51,569 bases of DNA from the NCBI GenBank assembly GCA_000155435.1, contig DS990260.1, positions 1,655,989 to 1,707,557 of the forward strand. Direction: 5' to 3'. Shown piece after piece: positions 35,290 to 45,400 of the stretch. A program made the position numbers and the translations under genes. How positions within the stretch are numbered: position 1 is the stretch's first letter; every line of letters starts with the position of its first letter. Source of the stretch: Clostridiales bacterium 1_7_47FAA. GTDB lineage: Bacteria > Bacillota > Clostridia > Lachnospirales > Lachnospiraceae. The notes below the pieces were generated by a model, which saw only the letters and a list, made by a program, of their open reading frames with translations, was not told the DNA's origin and did no database searches.

Positions 35290-35305
35290 TACATTGCACA
35301 ATGTA
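35290..35305. promoter_or_regulatory. Operator-like palindrome, hydrogenase-operon side
   Basis: TACATTG-CA-CAATGTA, 7-bp arms, just upstream of the ribosome site of the first hydrogenase gene. It shares ATTG..CAAT with the palindrome at 35149-35162. I could not find a convincing -35/-10 pair for this operon; TAAAAT at 35279-35284 is a possible -10. Confidence 0.5.
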
Positions 35306-35330
35306 CAACCTATGAGGAGGTAATAAAAAG

Positions 35331-35825
35331 ATGGCTTGCAAAAAACAAACCGTTCCCTTTGCGGGAACACCTGAGCAGGAGGCAGAACTGAAATCAGTGA
35401 TTGCCCAGCTTAAGGACCAGCCTGGTGCCCTGATGCCGGTAATGCAGAAGGCCCAGGACATTTATGGTTATCTTCCTATCGAAGTGCAGACCATGATATC
35501 TGACGAAATGGGTATTCCGCTGGAAAAAGTCTACGGAGTATCCACATTTTATGCCCAGTTCGCTCTACAGCCAAAGGGCAAGTACAAGGTATCTGTCTGT
35601 CTCGGTACAGCATGTTACGTTAAAGGTTCCGGCGAAATCTTCAGCAAACTGGAAGAATTGCTGGGCATCACCAATGGTGAATGCACAGCAGATGGCAAAT
35701 TCTCCCTGGATTCCTGTCGGTGTGTCGGCGCCTGCGGACTTGCTCCCGTCATGATGATCAACGGCGAGGTATACGGACGTCTTACGGTGGACGATATACC
35801 CGGCATCTTAGCAAAGTACAATTAA
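35331..35825 (+). CDS. hydC: HydC / NuoE-like [2Fe-2S] subunit, operon 1
   Basis: Small subunit of the bifurcating hydrogenase; carries a thioredoxin-fold [2Fe-2S] cluster passing electrons between NADH site and iron-sulfur chain. 164 residues: N-terminal helical part (MQKAQDIYGYLP, VYGVSTFYAQF), then the ligands C90 and C95 in CLGTAC and C131 and C135 in CVGAC. Strong ribosome site GAGGAGG. First gene of hydC - GHKL - ferredoxin - hydB - hydA. Confidence 0.93.
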   Translation: MACKKQTVPFAGTPEQEAELKSVIAQLKDQPGALMPVMQKAQDIYGYLPIEVQTMISDEMGIPLEKVYGVSTFYAQFALQPKGKYKVSVCLGTACYVKGSGEIFSKLEELLGITNGECTADGKFSLDSCRCVGACGLAPVMMINGEVYGRLTVDDIPGILAKYN

Positions 35826-35829
35826 GCCT

Positions 35830-36387
35830 ATGATGACAGAGATTTCCCTGAATGTACTGGATGTATCAGAGAATTCCACACGGGCAGGCGCTTCCCTCGT
35901 TACCATTCTGGTCACAGCTGACACGGCCGATGACAAGCTGACCATTGTCATAGCGGATGACGGCTGCGGAATGACAGAGGAACAGGTGGCCCATGTAACG
36001 GACCCTTTCTTTACCACCAGGACCACAAGAAAAGTAGGACTTGGGATTCCATTTTTCAAATACGCCGCTGAAAGTACGGGCGGCAACTTCCATATTGAAT
36101 CGGAACCAGGTAAGGGAACCACCGTAACAGCAGTCTTCGGACTGTCCCACATAGACAGGATGCCCCTGGGTGATATGAATCTGACCATACATAACCTGAT
36201 TGTGTACCATCCTGATACAGATTTCGTCTATACATATACGTATAATGATGCATCATTCACGCTGGATACCCGGGAAATGCGGGAGATTCTTGGAGGAATC
36301 CCCTTAAATGCCCCCGAGATATCCGATTACATACTGGAATATCTGAAAGAGAATCAACGGGAAACTGACGGCGGTGTCCAGCTCTAA
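35830..36387 (+). CDS. GHKL ATPase inside the hydrogenase operon
   Basis: 185-residue protein: HATPase_c fold in the first 105 residues (N-box LDVSENSTRAGA 10-21, G1 DDGCGM 43-48, G2 GLGIPFFK 70-77) and an unrelated C-terminal part of 80 residues without a known domain. The pattern LNVLDVSENSTRAGA is that of kinases, but there is no phosphoacceptor histidine domain and no response regulator next to it. It starts 4 nt after the hydC stop with no clear ribosome site, so translation is probably coupled. It may regulate the complex or gene expression; substrate unknown. Confidence 0.85.
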   Translation: MMTEISLNVLDVSENSTRAGASLVTILVTADTADDKLTIVIADDGCGMTEEQVAHVTDPFFTTRTTRKVGLGIPFFKYAAESTGGNFHIESEPGKGTTVTAVFGLSHIDRMPLGDMNLTIHNLIVYHPDTDFVYTYTYNDASFTLDTREMREILGGIPLNAPEISDYILEYLKENQRETDGGVQL

Positions 36388-36455
36388 ACCGGACACACGT
36401 CCCACAACCATGTAAGTGCTCATAATGAGCCACTCATAATTAGGAGGATAATCGC

Positions 36456-36833
36456 ATGAAAACTCTTGCTGAATTACAGGCAATCAGAGAGAAAATGCAG
36501 AGCCAGGTCAACCTGCGCGCCGAGGACCACAACCATACACGCGTGGTAGTAGGCATGGCTACCTGCGGTATTGCAGCCGGTGCAAGACCGGTTCTGAATA
36601 CACTGGCACAGGAAGTCCAGTCCAGAGGACTGACTGACAAAATTTCCGTAACACAGACAGGCTGTATCGGCTTATGCCAGTACGAGCCGATCGTGGAGGT
36701 AATCGAGCCAGGCAAAGATAAGATTACATACGTTAAAATGAACCCTGACAAAGCCCTTGAGGTGATGGAGCGCCATTTAATCGGCGGCCACCCGGTAGAG
36801 AAGTACACCATGGGCGCAGCAGGCCTTAAATAA
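36456..36833 (+). CDS. Thioredoxin-fold (2Fe-2S) ferredoxin-like protein
   Basis: 125 residues, similar to the small thioredoxin-like ferredoxin and to the N-terminal domain of HydB. Visible cysteines are C37 (MATCGIAAGA), C70 and C74 (GCIGLC): only three in the whole protein, whereas the fold usually uses four for [2Fe-2S]. Ribosome site GGAGG before the ATG. Placed directly before hydB, so likely an accessory electron carrier or assembly subunit. The three-Cys pattern may be normal for this branch. Confidence 0.85.
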   Translation: MKTLAELQAIREKMQSQVNLRAEDHNHTRVVVGMATCGIAAGARPVLNTLAQEVQSRGLTDKISVTQTGCIGLCQYEPIVEVIEPGKDKITYVKMNPDKALEVMERHLIGGHPVEKYTMGAAGLK

Positions 36834-36850
36834 TAAAGGAGGAAAGTACC

Positions 36851-38641
36851 ATGTATCGTTCACACGTCTTAGTATGCGGCGGCACCGGCTGTACTTCCTC
36901 TGGAAGTCCAAAAATCATGGAAGCCCTGCACAATGAAATCAAGAAACAGGGACTGGAAGAGGAAGTGGCTGTTGTTGAGACAGGCTGCCACGGACTCTGC
37001 GCTTTAGGTCCCATTATGATTGTATATCCGGATGCCACCTTCTATTCCATGGTGCAGCCAAATGATATACCAGAGATTGTATCCGAGCACCTGTTAAAGG
37101 GCCGTGTGGTAACACGCCTTCTTTACCAGGAAACCGTCAGCCCTACCGGCGGCATCAAGGCATTAAGGGATACTGATTTCTACAAGAAACAGCACCGTAT
37201 CGCACTGCGCAACTGCGGTGTCATCAACCCCGAGAACATCGAGGAGTACATCGGCACCGGCGGCTACCAGGCCCTTGGTAAGGTTTTAACGGAAATGACT
37301 CCTGACGATGTAATCCAGACCCTGCTTGACGCCGGTCTTCGCGGCCGCGGTGGCGCAGGCTTCCCAACCGGATTAAAGTGGAAACTGTGTAAGCAGAATG
37401 ACGCTGACCAGAAGTATGTCTGTTGTAACGCGGACGAGGGCGACCCAGGCGCATTCATGGACCGTTCCGTTCTGGAAGGCGACCCTCATGCGCTCCTTGA
37501 GGCAATGGCCATTGCCGGTTATGCAATCGGCTCCAACCAGGGTTATGTCTATGTGCGTGCAGAGTACCCAATCGCAGTGGACCGTCTGAACATCGCCATC
37601 AAGCAGGCACGTGAGATGGAACTGTTAGGCAAGAACATTTTCGGAACCGGATTTGACTTTGATGTGGATATCCGTCTGGGCGCAGGCGCATTCGTGTGCG
37701 GCGAGGAAACCGCCCTCATGACATCCATTGAAGGCAAGCGCGGCGAGCCAAGGCCAAGGCCTCCGTTCCCAGCACAGAAGGGCCTGTTTGGCAAGCCAAG
37801 TATCTTAAACAACGTTGAGACTTATGCAAACATTCCTCAGATCATCCTCAACGGACCTGAGTGGTTTGCTTCCATGGGTACCGAGAAATCAAAGGGTACC
37901 AAAGTATTCGCCCTGGGCGGCAAGATCAACAACACAGGTCTTGTGGAAGTTCCCATGGGAACCACACTGCGCACGGTCATCGATGAAATCGGCGGCGGCA
38001 TTCCAAATGGCAAGAAGTTTAAGGCTGCCCAGACCGGCGGTCCTTCCGGCGGATGTATCCCGGCTGAGCACTTCGATATCCCCATTGACTATGACAACCT
38101 GCTCTCCATCGGTTCCATGATGGGTTCCGGCGGCCTGATTGTCATGGATGAAGACGACTGTATGGTGGATATTGCAAAGTTCTTCCTGGAATTCACGGTT
38201 GAGGAATCCTGCGGCAAGTGTACTGCATGCCGTATCGGAACCAAGCGTATGCTGGAGATCCTGGAGAAGATTACCAAGGGCACTGCCGAGATGGAGGACC
38301 TTGATAAGCTGGAGGAACTCTGCCACTACGTAAAGGCCAACTCCCTGTGTGGTCTGGGCCAGACCGCTCCCAACCCTGTACTGTCCACCCTTCATTTCTT
38401 CCGTGACGAGTACGAGGCACATATCAAGGAAAGACGCTGTCCGGCCGGCGTATGTAAGGCGCTTCTGTCTTATGTCATTGACCGGGACAAGTGCCGCGGA
38501 TGTACCCTGTGCGCACGTACCTGTCCTGCAGGTGCAATCGTGGGAAGCGTTAAGAATCCGCACGTTATTGACCTTAACAAGTGTATCAAGTGCGGCGCCT
38601 GTATGGAAAAATGTAAGTTTGGCGCAATCTACAAGAAATAA
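36851..38641 (+). CDS. hydB: HydB, NuoF-like NADH-binding subunit
   Basis: FMN- and NADH-binding subunit, likely site of electron bifurcation. 596 residues: thioredoxin-like [2Fe-2S] domain (C9, C14, C46, C50); NuoF core with GRGGAGFPTG and NADEGDPGAF; [4Fe-4S] site C454, C457, C460, C500; and a C-terminal double ferredoxin domain (C548-C551-C554-C558, C578-C581-C584-C588). AAAGGAGGAAAG upstream. The domain order equals that of HydB of trimeric NADH/ferredoxin hydrogenases. Confidence 0.95.
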   Translation: MYRSHVLVCGGTGCTSSGSPKIMEALHNEIKKQGLEEEVAVVETGCHGLCALGPIMIVYPDATFYSMVQPNDIPEIVSEHLLKGRVVTRLLYQETVSPTGGIKALRDTDFYKKQHRIALRNCGVINPENIEEYIGTGGYQALGKVLTEMTPDDVIQTLLDAGLRGRGGAGFPTGLKWKLCKQNDADQKYVCCNADEGDPGAFMDRSVLEGDPHALLEAMAIAGYAIGSNQGYVYVRAEYPIAVDRLNIAIKQAREMELLGKNIFGTGFDFDVDIRLGAGAFVCGEETALMTSIEGKRGEPRPRPPFPAQKGLFGKPSILNNVETYANIPQIILNGPEWFASMGTEKSKGTKVFALGGKINNTGLVEVPMGTTLRTVIDEIGGGIPNGKKFKAAQTGGPSGGCIPAEHFDIPIDYDNLLSIGSMMGSGGLIVMDEDDCMVDIAKFFLEFTVEESCGKCTACRIGTKRMLEILEKITKGTAEMEDLDKLEELCHYVKANSLCGLGQTAPNPVLSTLHFFRDEYEAHIKERRCPAGVCKALLSYVIDRDKCRGCTLCARTCPAGAIVGSVKNPHVIDLNKCIKCGACMEKCKFGAIYKK

Positions 38642-38659
38642 TAAGGGAGGGAATAGACG

Positions 38660-40450
38660 ATGGAGACAATTAATCTTAAAATCAACGGCATTGCAGTCAC
38701 CGCTCCCAAGGGATCCACTATCCTGGAGGCAGCAAGACTGGCACATATCGAGATTCCTACTCTGTGTTTCTTGAAGGAGATCAACGAAATCGGTGCCTGC
38801 CGTATCTGTATTGTAGAATTAAAGAATGGAAAACTGGTAACTTCCTGCGTATACCCGGTTGAGGAAGGCATGGAAGTATTTACCAATACACCAAAGGTCC
38901 TGGATTCCAGGAAGAAGACCTTACAGCTCCTGTTATCCAACCACAACCGCTCCTGCTTATCCTGTGTGCGCAGCGGACACTGCGAGCTTCAGGAACTGGC
39001 CCATGAACTGGGCGTTGAGGACGAGGCTTTCTATGACGGTGAAAAGACACCCTCTGAGATTGACTACTCCGCTGCCCACATGATCCGTGACAACAGCAAA
39101 TGTATCCTGTGCCGCCGCTGTGTGGCCGTGTGCGACCAGATACAGGGCATTGGCGTGATCGGCGCCAACCACCGCGGGTTTGCAACTGATATCGGCTCCG
39201 CATTTGAGATGGGCCTGGGTGAAACCTCCTGTGTTTCCTGCGGACAGTGTATCGCCGTATGTCCTACGGGCGCCCTGACAGAAAAGGATTACACCGGGGA
39301 TGTATTCGCGGCAATCGCCGACCCGTCCAAGCATGTAATCGTACAGACAGCTCCTGCCGTACGTGCAGGACTGGGCGAGGAATTCGGCCTGCCAATCGGT
39401 ACCGATGTGGAGGGCAAGATGGCTGCCGCACTGCGCCGCCTTGGCTTTGACAAGGTATTTGACACCAATTTCTCCGCTGACTTAACCATCATGGAAGAAG
39501 CCCATGAGTTCCTGGACCGCGTACAGAATGGCGGCGTGCTTCCGATGATTACTTCCTGTTCACCAGGCTGGGTTAAGTACTGCGAGCACTATTTCCCGGA
39601 TATGACCGAGAACCTTTCCACCTGTAAGTCTCCTCAGCAGATGTTTGGCGCCATCGCCAAATCCTACTATGCCGAGAAGGCCGGCATCGACCCTAAGGAC
39701 ATCGTAAGCGTAAGCGTCATGCCATGTACTGCCAAGAAGTTTGAGATTGGACGTGAGGACCAGGATGCCAACGGCGTACCGGATGTGGACATTTCCATCA
39801 CCACCAGGGAGCTGGCCCGCATGATAAAGAAAGCCGGCATCAGGTTCTTAGACCTTCCCGATGAGAAGTTTGACGATCCCCTGGGTCTTGGCACGGGCGC
39901 GGCCGTTATCTTCGGCGCAACCGGAGGCGTCATGGAGGCAGCACTGAGGACAGCCGTTGAGTCACTGACCGGGGAAGAGCTTCCTAAGCTGGATTTCGAG
40001 GAAGTCCGCGGCACAAAGGGCATCAAGGAAGCCACCTACAATGTAGCCGGCATGGATGTGAAGGTTGCTGTTGCTTCCGGCCTTGGCAATGCAAAAGAGC
40101 TGCTTGAAAAGGTAAAATCCGGTGAAGCAGACTACCACTTCATCGAAATCATGGGATGCCCGGGCGGCTGTGTAAACGGCGGCGGACAGCCCCAGCAGCC
40201 AGGACATGTGCGCAACACGACGGATATCCGCGGCCTGCGTGCAAAGGTCCTTTATAACATCGACTCCGCCAACCCAATCCGTAAGTCCCATGAGAATCCT
40301 GCAATCAAGGAACTCTATGCAGCTTACCTGGGCGAGCCTGGAAGCGAGGTAGCACACCACCTCCTTCACACCACTTATGTGAAGAGGACCATCAATAAGC
40401 AGTTTACCAGGGAAGTACCCAACATTGCCATAGAGGTTGGAGATTATTAA
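38660..40450 (+). CDS. hydA: HydA, [FeFe] hydrogenase catalytic subunit, copy 1
   Basis: Catalytic subunit forming or oxidising H2. 596 residues: N-terminal [2Fe-2S] domain (C36, C47, C50, C63), His-cluster region (HNRSCLSC..GHC), double ferredoxin (C148-C151-C154-C158 and C191-C194-C197-C201), then H-domain with L1 TSCSPGW (298-304), L2 MPCTAK (354-359) and L3 EIMGCPGGC (C500, C504) with GGGQP. L1 has Ser301 where the classical motif has a second Cys. Ends in a C-terminal extension of about 80 residues. Maturases HydE, F and G are not in the window. Last gene of operon 1, followed by a terminator. Confidence 0.95.
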   Translation: METINLKINGIAVTAPKGSTILEAARLAHIEIPTLCFLKEINEIGACRICIVELKNGKLVTSCVYPVEEGMEVFTNTPKVLDSRKKTLQLLLSNHNRSCLSCVRSGHCELQELAHELGVEDEAFYDGEKTPSEIDYSAAHMIRDNSKCILCRRCVAVCDQIQGIGVIGANHRGFATDIGSAFEMGLGETSCVSCGQCIAVCPTGALTEKDYTGDVFAAIADPSKHVIVQTAPAVRAGLGEEFGLPIGTDVEGKMAAALRRLGFDKVFDTNFSADLTIMEEAHEFLDRVQNGGVLPMITSCSPGWVKYCEHYFPDMTENLSTCKSPQQMFGAIAKSYYAEKAGIDPKDIVSVSVMPCTAKKFEIGREDQDANGVPDVDISITTRELARMIKKAGIRFLDLPDEKFDDPLGLGTGAAVIFGATGGVMEAALRTAVESLTGEELPKLDFEEVRGTKGIKEATYNVAGMDVKVAVASGLGNAKELLEKVKSGEADYHFIEIMGCPGGCVNGGGQPQQPGHVRNTTDIRGLRAKVLYNIDSANPIRKSHENPAIKELYAAYLGEPGSEVAHHLLHTTYVKRTINKQFTREVPNIAIEVGDY

Positions 40451-40480
40451 GGTTTTTTGCAAGCAATATTAATATACAGA

Positions 40481-40518
40481 ACAGCGGATTGCAGGCTTGC
40501 CCCTGCATCCGCTGTTTT
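40481..40518 (+). terminator. Terminator of hydrogenase operon 1
   Basis: ACAGCGGATTGCAG (40481-40494) pairs with CTGCATCCGCTGT (40503-40515) with one bulge, followed by TTTT. It lies between two convergent hydrogenase operons. Confidence 0.75.
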
Positions 40519-40579
40519 GGCGTTTTTCCTTATATATCTACCTGGCCCGCCATCCAAACAGTCCGTCCATCACATGCCA

Positions 40580-42388
40580 TCATACCAATTCATTATACTT
40601 CCCGCGCTTCACATAATGGGTATGCAGCAAGTGATGGGACAGGTGCCCGTTGGGCGTTCCCAGGTAATCGTTATACAGCTTCATCAAATCCGGGTTCTCA
40701 TGGGATTTGCGCAGTACCTTGCGTTCATCTTCGCTGTACAAGGCCTTGGCGCGCTTCTCGCGGTAGTTCTCCTCACTGCAGCGTGGCTGGCCGCCTCCGT
40801 TGATGCATCCGCCGGGACATCCCATAACCTCGATGAAATGATAAGGGGAGGTTCCCTCCGCCACTTCCTTCATCAGCATGGATGCCCCCTCCAGGCCGCT
40901 GGTTACTGCTACATTCACAGTCACCCCTTTCAGATGTCCATACTCAGGAAGCGTCTCTTCTATCGTAATGGAGGCTGTCTTCACCTGGTCCAGTCCAACG
41001 ATTGGCGTTACATGGAGTTTTTCAAACGGCAGTTCATTTCCAGTCACCACTTCGTATACCGTGCGAAGGGCCGCCTCCATCACACCTCCGGTTACGCCGA
41101 AAATGTCGGCTGCTCCGGTTCCCAGGCCAAGAGGCGCGTCAAACTCACCTTCTGGAAGGTTCACAAAGTCAATACCGGCTGTCTTGATCATCCTGGCCAG
41201 CTCCCTTGTGGTCAGGACCGCGTCCACGTCGCGCTGTCCGTCCACTTCCATCTCCGGACGCTGGATCTCGTATTTCTTGGCCGTACACGGCATCACGGAC
41301 ACCACGAACATATCCTTGGGGGCCGTGCCTGTACGCTCCGCGTAAAATGTCTTCACCACGGCTCCCATCATGGTATGGGGGCTTTTACAGCTGGACAGGT
41401 GGTCCAGTTCATCCGGGAACTGGTGCTCAATGTGTTTGATCCATCCCGGCGAACAGCTTGTAATCATGGGAAGGGCCGTATTGACCCCATGGCCGTCCTC
41501 TCCCTGCGCCCCATCGCCCTTAAGCACTGCATTTAAACGTCCCAACAGTTCCGTTCCCTCCTCCAGTATGGTCAGGTCGGCTGAGAACAGGGTGTCAAAT
41601 ACATCGTCAAAACCGATTTCATGAAGGGCGGATGCCATTTTCCCGGTGACGGGGGTGCCCACCGGAAGGCCGAATTCCTCGCCCAGGGCCGCGCGCACGG
41701 CAGGAGCCACCTGGACAACCACGCGCTTATCCGGGTCAGCCAGGGCGCGCCATACAGGTGTGAGTCCGTCCGTCTCCTTCAATGCCCCGGTGGGACAGAC
41801 AACCGTACACTGACCGCACATTGCGCAGGCCGTGGAATTAAGCGGCAGGCCCATGGCCGGGCTGACCACTGTGTCGAATCCCCTGTTCTGGGCTTCAATG
41901 GCCCCTACCTTCTGTATCTGCTTACACACGGTGACACACCTGCGGCACAGGACACATTTGCTGGTATCTCTTGTGATGGACGGGGAAATATCCACATGGG
42001 GTTTGGTCATGGCGCCTTCAAAGCGGCTTTCGGCCACGCCCAGCTCATATCCCAGGTCCTGAAGTTCGCAGTTGGTATTCCTGCTGCAGTTCAGGCAGTC
42101 CTTTGGATGGTTGGACAGGAGCAGCTCATAGAGCACCTTCCTGGCTTCCAGAACCTTGGGGGAATGGGTCCTTATGACCATTCCTTCCCGTACCTTTGCC
42201 ATACAGGATGCCTGAAGGTTCTTCATGCCCTCCACTTCCACCACGCAGATACGGCAGGAGCCGTACTGGTGGACATGTTTCATATGACAGAGACTGGGAA
42301 TCCTGATTCCCACGGATTCTGCCGCTTCCATGATGGTGGAGCCTTCCGCTGCCTCCACCGGTTTTCCATTTATGGTTATATGTATCAT
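40580..42388 (-). CDS. HydA, [FeFe] hydrogenase catalytic subunit, copy 2
   Basis: 602 residues with the same domain order as copy 1: [2Fe-2S] (C34, C45, C48, C62), His-cluster region (HPKDCLNC..NC), double ferredoxin (C145-C148-C151-C155, C188-C191-C194-C198) and H-domain with L1 TSCSPGW (310-316), L2 MPCTAK (C368), L3 EVMGCPGGC (C524, C528) and GGGQP (531-535). All expected active-site loops are present, so it should be an active hydrogenase. Clearly diverged from copy 1 and carrying an insert near 290-303. It follows the HydB-GltD fusion by 20 nt and is the last gene of operon 2. Confidence 0.93.
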   Translation of the reverse strand: MIHITINGKPVEAAEGSTIMEAAESVGIRIPSLCHMKHVHQYGSCRICVVEVEGMKNLQASCMAKVREGMVIRTHSPKVLEARKVLYELLLSNHPKDCLNCSRNTNCELQDLGYELGVAESRFEGAMTKPHVDISPSITRDTSKCVLCRRCVTVCKQIQKVGAIEAQNRGFDTVVSPAMGLPLNSTACAMCGQCTVVCPTGALKETDGLTPVWRALADPDKRVVVQVAPAVRAALGEEFGLPVGTPVTGKMASALHEIGFDDVFDTLFSADLTILEEGTELLGRLNAVLKGDGAQGEDGHGVNTALPMITSCSPGWIKHIEHQFPDELDHLSSCKSPHTMMGAVVKTFYAERTGTAPKDMFVVSVMPCTAKKYEIQRPEMEVDGQRDVDAVLTTRELARMIKTAGIDFVNLPEGEFDAPLGLGTGAADIFGVTGGVMEAALRTVYEVVTGNELPFEKLHVTPIVGLDQVKTASITIEETLPEYGHLKGVTVNVAVTSGLEGASMLMKEVAEGTSPYHFIEVMGCPGGCINGGGQPRCSEENYREKRAKALYSEDERKVLRKSHENPDLMKLYNDYLGTPNGHLSHHLLHTHYVKRGKYNELV

Positions 42389-42408
42389 ACAATCATTTCC
42401 TCCTCTCC

Positions 42409-45400
42409 CTATCTCCGGTCACAGTGAAGACATCTCAGGGCCTCGCCCATAGCATCCAGTTTATGGTAGCCGCAGTTCACTTCCTTAAAATTGTCTTTCC
42501 GCTCTTCCACGGACAGGCATCTGGTGGGGAACCGTTTATGCGGCTCGCTTACTTCTATGTCAATCTCAGGAATCTCGAACCATTCGCCCATGTTAAGTTC
42601 CCCGGTGCCGCCCACGTATTTATCAATCTTACCGGCGGCCTTCTTGCCGTCCGCAATGGCCTGGATGACCACGTTGGCGCCCCACGGGCTTACATCCCCG
42701 CCTGCGAATACGCCTTCCTCGCCTGTCTCGGATGTAAAGCGGCCAATAGCCAGCTTGCCGTTCTTCTCCACTTCCACATTGGTGGTCCTGTATGCCTGAT
42801 GGTCCACATCCTGGTTGATGGCCGTGACGATGCCGTCACACTCCAGGAAGAAATCAGAATCCGGGATATGTGCCGTACGCCTGCGGCCGTCCTTCCCATA
42901 ATCTGTTTCTTTCCTGCGCACAAGGTGGATTCCGTTTACCTTGCCGCCAGCCCCGAGGAACTCGACCGGGGATGCCATGGTAATCAGCTTCACGCCCTCC
43001 TCCCTGGCCTCGGCGATTTCGTCCCTGCCTGCCGGCATGTCTTTCTCAGACCTGCGGTAAATCACGGTCACATCGGTGCTGCCCAGACGGATTGCGGTCC
43101 TGGCCACGTCCATGGCCGTGCTTCCGCCTCCGATTACCACCAGCTTATTGGGAACATCCATATCACGTTTTAAACCAATCCTCTTAAGGAATCCAAGGCC
43201 GCTTTCCACGCCCTTTAAATCCTCACCCGGTACATCCAGAAGTCTGGACACCTGTGTTCCGGATGCAATATATACCGCATCGGACTGCTTCTTCATATCC
43301 TCGAAGGAAATATCGGTTCCGATCTTGGTGTTCAGATGGATTTCCACACCGCTCATCTCAATAGCGTGGATTTCCTTCTGAAGCACTGCCTTAGGCAAAC
43401 GGTATTCAGGGATACCCCAGTACAGCACGCCTCCTGCCACGGATTCAGCCTCATATACATGGACCTCATGGCCCAGATTAGCCAGATAATAGGCACAGGA
43501 GAGTCCGGACGGACCTGCCCCGATAATGGATATGCGTTTTCCTGTGGCTGGTTTCGGCTCTATCAGAGGGATATTGTACTCATCGCGCAGCGCGTAATCC
43601 CCGATAAAGCGTTTCACGGAGCAGATTGCCAGAGGCTCATCCACCTGGGAACGGCGGCAGTGGTCCTCACACGGATGTGTGCAGACACGTCCGCAGACAG
43701 CCGGGAACGGATTATCCTGGCGGATCAGGCGGTAAGCATCGTCAATCTTACCAGCTGCCAGCATGGACATATAGCCGGGAATGAATACATTGGCCGGACA
43801 TGCGTTGCGGCAGGGCGAGGTCTGAAGCTCTGCGCACACGCCTGCGCTGCAGTGTTTTTCGTAAATATGGGCCTCATACTCACTGCGGAAATACCTCAGG
43901 GTGGACAGGACCGGATTCGGAGCGGTCTGTCCAAGCCCGCACATGGCTGTCTGCTGTATGGTCTTAGCCAGTTCTTCCAGCAGGTCCAGGTCCCCGGGTT
44001 CTCCCTTGCCCTCTGTAATCCGCTCCAGGATTTCCAGCATGCGCCTGGTGCCGTTGCGGCAGGGAAGACATTTTCCGCAGGACTCGTCACAGATGAAGTC
44101 CATGAAATACCTGGCCGTATCCACCATGCATGTGTCCTCATTCATGACAATAAGGCCGCCGGACCCCATGATGGCCCCAAGCTTGGAAAGGGACTCATAG
44201 TCAACGGATGTATTCAGGTGTTCCCTGGTAAGGCACCCGCCGGAGGGACCGCCGGACTGGATGGCTTTGAACCGCTTGCCGCCAATGATTCCGCCGCCAA
44301 TCCTGTATATGATGTCGCCCAGGACCGTACCCATGGGGACCTCGATGATTCCCGCATTGACAATATCCCCGGCCAGTGCAAATACCTTTGTGCCGGCGCT
44401 CTTTTCCGTGCCGAATCCATGATACCACCCGGAACCGTTCAGGATGATGGGAGCCACATTGGCCAGTGTCTCCACGTTATTGATGATGGTGGGGCTTTCA
44501 AACAGGCCCTTTTCAAATGGGAACGGAGGTTTCTGCCTTGGCTCTCCCCTCTTTCCCTCAATGGATGCCAGCAGGGAGGTTTCCTCACCGCAGACAAACG
44601 CGCCTGCGCCGATACGGATTTCCAGATCAAAGGAGAAGCCGCTTCCCATGATATCCTCACCCAGTATCCCGGCCTTCCTGGCCTGGTCAATGGCATTGCC
44701 CAGACGCTCCACCGCAATCGGATACTCCGCGCGCACATACACATATCCCTTGGACGCCCCGATTGCGTATCCTCCCAGCATCATGCCTTCGATAATGCTG
44801 TGGGGGTCGCCTTCCAGGATGCTTCTGTCCATGAATGCGCCGGGATCGCCTTCATCCGCATTACAGACCATGAACTTCCTGCCGTCCTCTGAAACTGCCT
44901 TAAGTCCTGCCTCCCACTTAACGCCTGTGGGGAAACCTGCACCGCCCCGGCCCCTGAGCCCGGAAGCCTTCATCTCATCCACCACATCCTGGGGCGTCAT
45001 GCCGCACAGCGCTTTTGCAAGGGCGCCATATCCGTCCCTGGATATGTATGCCTCAAGGGAGGCATACTCCATATGGCCGCAGTTCCTGAGCGCTATGCGC
45101 ACCTGGCCCTGGAAGAAATCAATGTCCTCCATCCTGGGAACATATTTGCCTGTCTCCTCGTTAAAATATGTAAACTCCTCGCAGATCTCATCCTTTAGAA
45201 GGTGTCTTGCCACAACCTGTTCCACCTTATCAGGAGTCATTTTCGTATAAAAAACCCCCTCCGGCTCCACCAGGATGACCGGGCCCATGGCACATGTGCC
45301 CATACATCCGGTCACCATGACCTGGACTTCACCGGACAGCTGGAAGTTTTCCACTGCCTTAACCAATGCGTCCCGCACTTCCCCGCAGTTAGACGAGATA

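Noticed and set aside
43336-44892. Long open frame (518 codons) on the plus strand opposite the HydB-GltD fusion
   Set aside because: It lies wholly antisense to a gene with unmistakable conserved domains and shows no domain or ribosome site of its own; it reflects codon bias of the real gene.
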